Of a DNA stretch of 6,201 nucleotides, positions 1 to 4,383 are shown in pieces. Numbering within the stretch: position 1 is the stretch's first letter; every line of letters starts with the position of its first letter. Made by a program: the position numbers and the translations under genes. This DNA is from Spirochaetaceae bacterium (GTDB taxonomy: Bacteria > Spirochaetota > Spirochaetia > Treponematales > Breznakiellaceae), in contig JAITHF010000109.1 in assembly GCA_031280115.1 (NCBI GenBank), positions 1-6,201 on the forward strand, read 5' to 3'. The notes under the pieces are model-generated. The model did not search any database, was not told the DNA's origin, and saw only the letters and a list, made by a program, of their open reading frames with translations.

Positions 1-929
1 TCAAGGTTCCGCGCGCCTTTGAGAATACACATACTGTCAATATACGCCGGCCCCCCCTCAGGAGGAATAAAAAACACCGTGTCCCGCTTGAGCTGGGCAT
101 TGTCCGCGATTTCGGCGAACACCGCCTCTACATACCCCTGGACCACCCAGAAATCCCCGTTGGCGTAGCCTTTGCCAAAGGCTTCGGCGTCAAACTTCAC
201 AAGGTTCGGTTTCCATTTCGCAGTAATAAGGTCCCGGGCCGCGGCAATTTCCGCTGGATTTGTGGAGTTTACCGAATAGCCTAGGCTGACAAGGGCGTCT
301 CCCATGACTTCCCGCATATCGTCCAGCATGGTCATTCTGCCTTTCAGGTCCGGGCGGCTGAAAATAGCCCAGCTCTGCTCAAAATTGGGAACTTTGGCCG
401 TATTCACCGCCACGCCGGACGCGCCCCAGTAATACGGCACCGAGTATTCCATGTTCGGGTCATAGACCGCCCTTTTGAGCACCACAGGATCAATATGCCC
501 GAGGTTAGAAAGCCGGGCCTTGTCAATACGCTCCAACATCCCCTGCTTCGCCATAATCGAAACATAGTCCCCGGAGGGAAAGATAATGTCATAGCCCGTG
601 CCGCCGGCCTTGATCTTGGCGTACATATCCTCGTTTGAGGGAAACTCGTCGTAGGTTACGGTAACATGATATTCCTGCTGAAACTTTTCTATTACTGATT
701 TGGGGGTATAATAGGTCCAGTTATAGATAAAGAGCCTGTTTGATGATTTGGGCTCAGCCGCCTTATTCTCATTCCCGCCTATGCCGTGAAGGGCCGCGCC
801 GGTTAAAAGGAACAAAGCCAGAAGCGCCCCCGGTTTAAGCCGCCCCTGTTTCCGAAAGGGGCGGGAACAGGGCGCTTCCGCTCCAGCGCGCTCCGGCGGG
901 GCCTCCGCCGCGACAGGTATATGATACAT
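1..929 (-). CDS. potD: Polyamine (spermidine/putrescine) ABC transporter substrate-binding protein, PotD-like, 3' end outside window
   Basis: Partial: 309 codons from ATG at 929 to the window edge; the last 40-60 residues expected for the family are missing. The protein binds polyamine outside the membrane and delivers it to an ABC permease. Segments matching E. coli PotD as I remember it occur in order: YNWTYY (69-74), SNEDMYAK (98-105), YSVPYYWGAS (162-171), DDMREV (203-208), LGYS (216-219) and YIDSM (296-300). The Asp of YIDSM matches a polyamine-contacting Asp of PotD. A hydrophobic signal core lies at residues 35-47 after RKQGRLKPG. No lipobox Cys follows it, so it looks like a periplasmic protein or uncleaved anchor rather than a lipoprotein. 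The n-region of about 33 residues is unusually long. The start is supported by AAGGAGG five bases before the ATG. The reading frame is open through the run of seven C at 51-57. Spermidine versus putrescine preference cannot be told from sequence. Confidence 0.93.
   Translation of the reverse strand, partial: MYHIPVAAEAPPERAGAEAPCSRPFRKQGRLKPGALLALFLLTGAALHGIGGNENKAAEPKSSNRLFIYNWTYYTPKSVIEKFQQEYHVTVTYDEFPSNEDMYAKIKAGGTGYDIIFPSGDYVSIMAKQGMLERIDKARLSNLGHIDPVVLKRAVYDPNMEYSVPYYWGASGVAVNTAKVPNFEQSWAIFSRPDLKGRMTMLDDMREVMGDALVSLGYSVNSTNPAEIAAARDLITAKWKPNLVKFDAEAFGKGYANGDFWVVQGYVEAVFAEIADNAQLKRDTVFFIPPEGGPAYIDSMCILKGARNL
821..878. repeat. Nested inverted repeat inside the potD signal-peptide coding region
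   Basis: A perfect 9-bp inverted repeat (GAAGCGCCC at 821-829, GGGCGCTTC at 870-878) encloses a 7-bp one (CCGCCCC at 840-846, GGGGCGG at 858-864). A competing pairing, CCCTGTT 844-850 with AACAGGG 866-872, excludes both. The structure encodes residues 18-37 of the PotD-like protein, which is most of its over-long n-region. Seen directly: the pairings. Inferred: either an mRNA structure near the start of potD or the trace of a small palindromic insertion that stayed in frame. Confidence 0.6.
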
Positions 930-981
930 CTTTTCCTCCTTGGGCTTCTCTGTAATGGTAAGCCGCTGTGTAGTGTTAAAG

Positions 982-1021
982 ATCCCGATTTGCTTCGGGA
1001 TACCGCTCCTTATGAGGAGCG
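982..1021. other. Two adjacent stem-loops in the 5' flank of potD (weakly tRNA-Met-like on the minus strand)
   Basis: Stem 1 is ATCCCGA 982-988 with TCGGGAT 995-1001 (7 bp, 6-nt loop). Stem 2 is CGCTCCT 1004-1010 with AGGAGCG 1015-1021 (7 bp, 4-nt loop). Neither is followed by a T run, so they are poor intrinsic terminators. On the minus strand they lie 53-93 nt upstream of the potD ATG and would be in its leader if transcription starts beyond 1021. In that direction the order GGTA, CTCATAA, GCAAAT recalls the D loop, anticodon loop and T loop of a tRNA-Met, but the spacing is wrong. I saw no convincing -10/-35 pair for potD in 930-1061. Confidence 0.45.
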
Positions 1022-1074
1022 TACCAGCGCCACTCTACTAAATAACCGGTAAAATGACTAGCCCCATAGGGGGA

Positions 1075-1160
1075 TTCACGTGCTTCCTGCGGCGAGAGGG
1101 TTTGCCCCCTGCGGGCAGCCGGAGGCTGTTTCACGTGCTTCTCGCGGTGAGCGGGTTTGC
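1075..1160 (+). repeat. 55-nt-period partial duplication within repeat copy A
   Basis: A 31-nt unit beginning TTCACGTGCTTC occurs at 1075-1105 and again at 1130-1160 with four differences by eye. Copy B has this unit once. The 55-nt offset accounts for the length difference between the copies (235 versus 180 nt). The first unit is closer to copy B than the second, so the extra unit was probably gained in copy A. Confidence 0.75.
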
Positions 1161-1241
1161 AATTTGAGGCGCAACCCAGAAGCGGCGCCTCAGCGCGATT
1201 CGATGGCGCACGGGCGCAGCGCAGGCAGCCTTTATGGGTGG

Positions 1242-1266
1242 TTTGGAGGGTCTATGACCCTCCAAA
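1242..1266. repeat. Perfect 11-bp palindrome in repeat copy A
   Basis: TTTGGAGGGTC (1242-1252), spacer TAT, then GACCCTCCAAA (1256-1266). It is the best conserved part of the repeat and corresponds to 2025-2047 in copy B. No T tract follows on either strand, so a simple intrinsic terminator is unlikely. Confidence 0.8.
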
Positions 1267-1313
1267 TTCTCTTAAAGAGGCGCGGCAGCGCCGAAAAAAT
1301 TCGTGAGAGGCAG

Positions 1314-1343
1314 TTGACTAATTAAGAAGATATGCTTTATAAA
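1314..1343 (+). promoter_or_regulatory. Sigma-70-type promoter for the YbjN-like gene
   Basis: TTGACT (1314-1319) matches the -35 consensus in 5 of 6 bases. TATAAA (1338-1343) matches the -10 in 5 of 6, with an 18-nt spacer. The predicted start near 1350 leaves a leader of about 18 nt ending in AAAGGAGG (1354-1361), six bases before the ATG. The promoter begins 18 nt beyond the end of repeat copy A, so the gene carries its own expression signals inside the bracketed segment. Confidence 0.7.
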
Positions 1344-1367
1344 AAAAGAAAATAAAGGAGGCCCAGC

Positions 1368-1877
1368 ATGGCACAAGAGAAAATTGAAAAACTGGTTGAA
1401 AGGAGTGTTACGAAGCAAAATATTTGTATTGTATTTGTTGGGATTTTATTGGTTTGCGCCAGTAATTTGAACGCCCAAATGTCGAGCGCGCAATTACAAA
1501 CTATGTATTTAACCTATCTCAGGGAACAAGGGTATCAGCCATCTGTTGATTCTGACGGCGACATTCAATTTAAGGCGGAAGGAGGGACATTTTTTATTAT
1601 TGTAGATGCTGATGATCTGCAATCATTTAGAATGTTATATCCGAACTTTTGGGAAATTGAGTCATTATCAGAAAAAGCAAAGGTATATGAAGTAGTCAAT
1701 TATATAAATAGAACCACGAAGGTGGCAAAAGTTTTTATGAATACAAGAGGCGATGATGTCTCAATGGATGCGAATATATTTATACAAAAGCCGGAAGATT
1801 TTAAGATACATTTTAGGCGGATGTTAAATCTGCTTATATCAGAAAGAAGAGAATTTAGAGATAAAATGAATGAATAA
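1368..1877 (+). CDS. Small secreted YbjN-domain protein
   Basis: 169 residues. The N-terminus is charged (to K16), followed by a hydrophobic stretch at about 19-32 and a likely signal-peptidase I site SNLNA|Q after A36. The mature part of about 133 residues resembles the YbjN family (small alpha/beta fold related to type III secretion chaperones): a helix YLREQGYQP, strands around GDIQFKAEGGTFFIIVDADD, the family-like LYPNFWEIES, INRTTKVAKVF and a charged C-terminal helix. Family members are mostly of unknown biochemical role, so no function is assigned. The start is supported by AAAGGAGG six bases upstream and a promoter. It stands alone, opposite to ppk and flanked by inverted repeats. Base composition is strikingly AT-rich (1621-1680 is 17/60 G+C) beside GC-rich neighbours, which suggests transfer. 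Coding status is near certain; the YbjN call is from motif memory only. Confidence 0.85.
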   Translation: MAQEKIEKLVERSVTKQNICIVFVGILLVCASNLNAQMSSAQLQTMYLTYLREQGYQPSVDSDGDIQFKAEGGTFFIIVDADDLQSFRMLYPNFWEIESLSEKAKVYEVVNYINRTTKVAKVFMNTRGDDVSMDANIFIQKPEDFKIHFRRMLNLLISERREFRDKMNE

Positions 1878-1904
1878 AATAAACAGGGTACGATGCTGCG
1901 GCGC

Positions 1905-1941
1905 ATAACAACGCTTCCTGCCCCGGGGCAGGCGTTATTTT
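1905..1941 (+). terminator. Intrinsic terminator of the YbjN-like gene
   Basis: A 16-nt perfect palindrome CCTGCCCCGGGGCAGG (1917-1932) is flanked by AACG (1910-1913) and CGTT (1933-1936) with a small bulge, then ATTTT. It starts about 30 nt after the stop codon. The T run is short, so efficiency is uncertain. The T-rich side favours plus-strand transcripts. Confidence 0.6.
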
Positions 1942-1974
1942 GGTTCCAATAAAAACCTTCCCCTACCCATATAC

Positions 1975-1993
1975 GTCATTAGTATATAATGAC
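1975..1993. repeat. AT-rich 7-bp palindrome at the inner edge of repeat copy B
   Basis: GTCATTA (1975-1981), spacer GTATA, TAATGAC (1987-1993), immediately next to the end of copy B at 1995. There is no counterpart at the matching end of copy A. It could be an operator-like site or a weak 3' structure for minus-strand transcripts; nothing in the sequence decides. Confidence 0.5.
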
Positions 1994-1994
1994 T

Positions 1995-2174
1995 TGTCGG
2001 CGCTGTGCGCCTCTTTGAAGAGATGTGGAGGGTCATAGACCCTCCACGCCACCCATAAAGGCTTCCTGCCTCGCGCCAGTGCGTTTGCGAATTCCGCTGA
2101 GGCGCCGCTTCAGGGTTGTGACTAAACCCGCAAACCCTCTCACCGCAGGAAGCACCTGAATCCCCCGCAGGGGG
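1995..2174 (-). repeat. Structured repeat, copy B (inverted relative to copy A)
   Basis: On the minus strand this reads like copy A: a C5/G5 hairpin (2162-2174), GGATTCAGGTGCTTCCTGCG, a single copy of the 31-nt unit, GAAGCGGCGCCTCAGCG, GCCTTTATGGGTGG, the palindrome at 2025-2047, and GGCGC-ACA-GCGCC (1999-2011). The ungapped core is 2007-2150. The outer end lies one or two bases beyond the ppk stop codon, so the repeat forms the ppk 3' flank. No target-site duplication is evident between its outer end and that of copy A. Confidence 0.85.
2025..2047. repeat. Perfect 10-bp palindrome in repeat copy B
   Basis: GTGGAGGGTC (2025-2034), spacer ATA, GACCCTCCAC (2038-2047). Compared with copy A, the T1243-A1265 pair is replaced by a G-C pair (a double change that keeps pairing), which argues that the stem itself is maintained. 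Confidence 0.8.
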
Positions 2175-2190
2175 CCTACAGGGGCCTGCG
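2162..2190 (-). terminator. GC-rich hairpins across the ppk stop codon and repeat boundary
   Basis: CCCCC-GCA-GGGGG (2162-2174) lies directly after the ppk stop (2176-2178) in the direction of transcription. A competing stem, CGCAGG 2166-2171 with CCTGCG 2185-2190, spans the stop. No T tract follows on the minus strand, so classic intrinsic termination is not supported. It may instead protect the 3' end of the mRNA, as REP-type elements do, or simply be the end of the repeat. Confidence 0.35.
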
Positions 2191-4326
2191 GGGGCGGCGC
2201 ACGACAAACTCTTCGCGGGTTTCCCATGAAGGCTCGGCGTTTTCCCGGGCCTGCGCCAAAAAGTGCGCTTGAACCCGAAAAGGCTTCTCCCCGGGCGGCG
2301 GGGCCTGGCGCTTCCATGCCCCGTCAGGCCCAAGCGCTCTGGCCTGGCAGTTGTCCCTGAAATACGCCTCCAAAAGCGCGCTGACCTGCGCTTTAAGATC
2401 ATCCTGCAAAACCGGAAACATAAGCTCCACCCGCCGCTCAAGGTTGCGGCTCATCCAGTCCGCGCTTGAAAGATAAACCTCCTGCGCCCCGCCGTTGGCA
2501 AAAGAAACTATCCTCGAATGTTCCAGATAGCGGTCGATAACGCTCACCACCCGAATATGCTCGGAAAGGCCGGGCACCCCCGGAACAAGCATACAGACCC
2601 CCCGGATGTTAAGCAGGATACGCACCCCCGCGCAGGAGGCTTTATACAGGGCGTTTATGATGTCTATGTCCGCAAGGGCGTTCATCTTGGCCATAATCCT
2701 GCCCGGGTATTCCGGCGTCGAGCGCCGGGCCTCCCGGCTTATAAGGTCCAAAAGCCGCGCTTTGAGGCTCACAGGCGCGATAACAAGCTGCCGCATGGCT
2801 TGTATCACCGAATAGCCGGTAATCGTGTTGAAAATAAGCCCCACGTCAAAGGCGATGTCATCCCGTGCGGTAAAGATGCTTATGTCCTCGTAGAGCTTGG
2901 CGGTCTTGTCGTTGTAATTGCCGGTGGAAAGATGGACGTAGCGCTTTATCCGGCTGTCCTCCCGGCGGATAACCACCGAAACCTTGGCATGCACCTTGAG
3001 GCGGGCCAGGCCGTAAATTACGATGACCCCGGCCTTCTCAAGCCGGTTCGCCCAGGAGATATTCCGCTCCTCGTCAAAACGCGCCTTGAGTTCAACCACC
3101 GCGGTTACGTGCTTCCCGTTAAGCGCGGCCTGTTCCAAGGAGCGTATAATAGGAGAGTTGCCGCTGGTGCGGTACAGCGTGGTCTTGATAGAGATGACCT
3201 GCGGGTCAGAGGCAGCGTCCTGAAAAAACCGCAGCACCGGATCAAAAGACTGGTAGGGCAGGTGGAGCATCACATCTTTCTGGTTTATCTTTTCCCACAG
3301 GCTCTCCTCTTCGGTAAAGCCGCCGGTATTATAAATCTTCCACGCAGGCTCCTTCAAATGCTCGAACCCTTGAGTCTCAACAAGGTCCAGCAGCCCCCGC
3401 AGGTTAAGGGGGCCGTTTATCTCGTACAGGTCCTCCGGCAGGAGTTCCATACGCCGCGCAAGGGTATCCCGCAGGTACTCGCTTCCCGGGGAGACCATCA
3501 TCCGCACCACCATAGATTTCCCCCGGTGTTCCAGCACCTCCTCCATGGCCACCAGAAAATCCTCGTCCCGCTGTTCGTCAACCGAAAAGTCAGCGTCCCG
3601 GTTTATCTTGAAAAGCATCCGCTCTTTTACCTGAAAGCCCTGATAGAGGCAGCCCCCCCAGGTTATCACCATGTCTTCCAGCAGGGCGTACTGGGCCCCG
3701 GCCCCGCCGTTTTCATGGGGGAGCCAGATGATGCGGTTCAGTACCGGCGGTATCTTCACCACTGAAATATGCTCGCCCGATGCCCCGCCTTCCGGCGCAA
3801 GGAGGAAGATAACATGGAGGCACAGGCTCTCGATAGCCGGAAAAGGTTCGTCCGGCTCTATTTTAAGCGGGGTAAGCACCGGATAGACCTCCCGTATAAA
3901 AAGAGATTCAAGATAGTCGATATGATGGATGGCATAGCGGTCAGGGCGCACAAGCTCAAGCCCGCCTTGCGCGAGGGCCGGGAACACCTCCTCTTCAAGG
4001 CAGGCGTACTGGCGGCGGAATAGAGAGCGGATTTTGTCGGCCCCTTTCTTGAACTGCCGCCTGGGGCTCAGTCCTGAAGGGTCTGCCTGATGCGGCGAGG
4101 CGCCGGAACGGATTATCCGCTTTATTCCGGCTACCCGCACCATAAAAAACTCGTCGAAATTGGAGGACACGATAGATAAGAACCGAAAGCGCTCAAGAGG
4201 CGGAAGGTCCCGGCGCAGCCCCTCTTCAAGAACCCGCTCATTAAAGTCTATCCATGATATATCCCGGTTAAAATAGACTCTTTTTTCCCCTTTTTCCCCT
4301 TTCTCCCCTTTTTCTATTTTTTCCAT
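2176..4326 (-). CDS. ppk1: Polyphosphate kinase 1
   Basis: 716 residues, close to the family norm (about 690-720). Ppk1 reversibly transfers the ATP gamma-phosphate to inorganic polyphosphate through a phosphohistidine. N domain: NRDISWIDFNERVLEE (20-35) and SSNFDEFFMVRVAG (54-67), with Asn56 matching an adenine-contacting Asn. Head domain follows to about 340. First catalytic domain: TTLYRTSG (382-389, Arg386), ELKARFDEERN (412-422, Arg416), KVHAK (444-448) with His446 as the likely phospho-acceptor, STGNYNDKTAKLYED (467-481). Second: DRYLEHSRI (598-606) with His603, SADWMSRNLERRVE (621-634). All expected catalytic residues are present. The start gives a low-complexity (Glu-Lys-Gly)n head (residues 5-15) with only a weak purine-rich ribosome site; no other ATG lies before the conserved core. 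It lies 57 nt after ppx, probably co-transcribed. The last residues (RRPRRPL) run into repeat copy B. Confidence 0.97.
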   Translation of the reverse strand: MEKIEKGEKGEKGEKRVYFNRDISWIDFNERVLEEGLRRDLPPLERFRFLSIVSSNFDEFFMVRVAGIKRIIRSGASPHQADPSGLSPRRQFKKGADKIRSLFRRQYACLEEEVFPALAQGGLELVRPDRYAIHHIDYLESLFIREVYPVLTPLKIEPDEPFPAIESLCLHVIFLLAPEGGASGEHISVVKIPPVLNRIIWLPHENGGAGAQYALLEDMVITWGGCLYQGFQVKERMLFKINRDADFSVDEQRDEDFLVAMEEVLEHRGKSMVVRMMVSPGSEYLRDTLARRMELLPEDLYEINGPLNLRGLLDLVETQGFEHLKEPAWKIYNTGGFTEEESLWEKINQKDVMLHLPYQSFDPVLRFFQDAASDPQVISIKTTLYRTSGNSPIIRSLEQAALNGKHVTAVVELKARFDEERNISWANRLEKAGVIVIYGLARLKVHAKVSVVIRREDSRIKRYVHLSTGNYNDKTAKLYEDISIFTARDDIAFDVGLIFNTITGYSVIQAMRQLVIAPVSLKARLLDLISREARRSTPEYPGRIMAKMNALADIDIINALYKASCAGVRILLNIRGVCMLVPGVPGLSEHIRVVSVIDRYLEHSRIVSFANGGAQEVYLSSADWMSRNLERRVELMFPVLQDDLKAQVSALLEAYFRDNCQARALGPDGAWKRQAPPPGEKPFRVQAHFLAQARENAEPSWETREEFVVRRPRRPL
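4280..4326 (-). repeat. 9-nt tandem repeats at the ppk start
   Basis: The first codons of ppk contain about three units of GAAAAAGGG (one variant GAGAAAGGG), coding Glu-Lys-Gly. As the unit is a multiple of three, copy-number changes would alter length but not frame. The run also makes the mRNA start purine-rich and largely unstructured. Confidence 0.6.
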
Positions 4327-4383
4327 TTTTTTCTCTTTCCCTATTTTAAAAAGGCCCTTTTTATAAAAGGCGCCGGCAGCCAG
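4327..4383 (-). promoter_or_regulatory. ppx-ppk intergenic region with two mutually exclusive hairpins
   Basis: In the 57-nt gap, CCTTTT 4356-4361 pairs with AAAAGG 4365-4370 (loop TAT), while AAAAAG 4348-4353 pairs with CTTTTT 4357-4362. The T/C tract is shared, so only one can form. Both stems are AT-rich and weak. No convincing promoter is seen, so read-through from ppx is the simpler reading. The ribosome-binding site before the ppk ATG is weak (AGGGAAAGAG followed by A's). Confidence 0.35.

Larger units (their letters stand above)
1062..1296 (+). repeat. Structured repeat, copy A (inverted relative to copy B)
   Basis: Matches the minus strand of 1995-2174. The core 1140-1283 aligns without gaps to 2150-2007, with 29 differences in 144 nt by my hand count (about 80% identity). 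Order of elements: a C4/G4 hairpin at 1062-1072; a 31-nt unit present twice (1075 and 1130); an 8-bp stem TGAGGCGC 1165-1172 with GCGCCTCA 1185-1192 (this copy only); the 11-bp palindrome at 1242-1266; and a GGCGC/GCGCC hairpin at 1279-1292. Similarity stops near 1296. It contains no transposase and no convincing gene. Such short, hairpin-rich, GC-rich units fit a dispersed REP- or MITE-like family, but I cannot name a known one. Confidence 0.85.

Noticed and set aside
49..60. Possible frameshift in potD at the run of seven C
   Set aside because: Careful reading on the minus strand gives EGGPAYIDSM in a continuous frame that matches the PotD family on both sides.
1080..1325. Plus-strand open frame (GTG start) inside repeat copy A
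   Set aside because: No ribosome-binding site, and composed of repeat sequence including the 55-nt duplication; treated as part of the repeat.
1700..1906. Minus-strand open frame of 68 codons opposite the YbjN-like gene
   Set aside because: Antisense to a gene with a promoter, ribosome site and signal peptide; no signals of its own.
1905..1941. Integron attC site next to the cassette-like gene
   Set aside because: The palindrome lacks paired RYYYAAC and GTTRRRY core sites, and it is better explained as a terminator with a T run.
1935..2441. Minus-strand open frame overlapping the ppk 3' end and all of repeat copy B
   Set aside because: Its first half is ppk in another frame and its second half is the repeat. 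The repeat copies do not show a coding substitution pattern.
2518..3765. Long plus-strand open frame of 415 codons opposite ppk
   Set aside because: It lies wholly antisense to a clear Ppk1 with all catalytic motifs; its His/Pro/Arg-rich translation matches no family I know and is typical of the complement of a GC-rich gene.
4279..4340. T-rich plus-strand tract as a terminator
   Set aside because: It is the complement of the Glu-Lys-Gly coding repeats and purine-rich leader of ppk, with no GC-rich stem before it.
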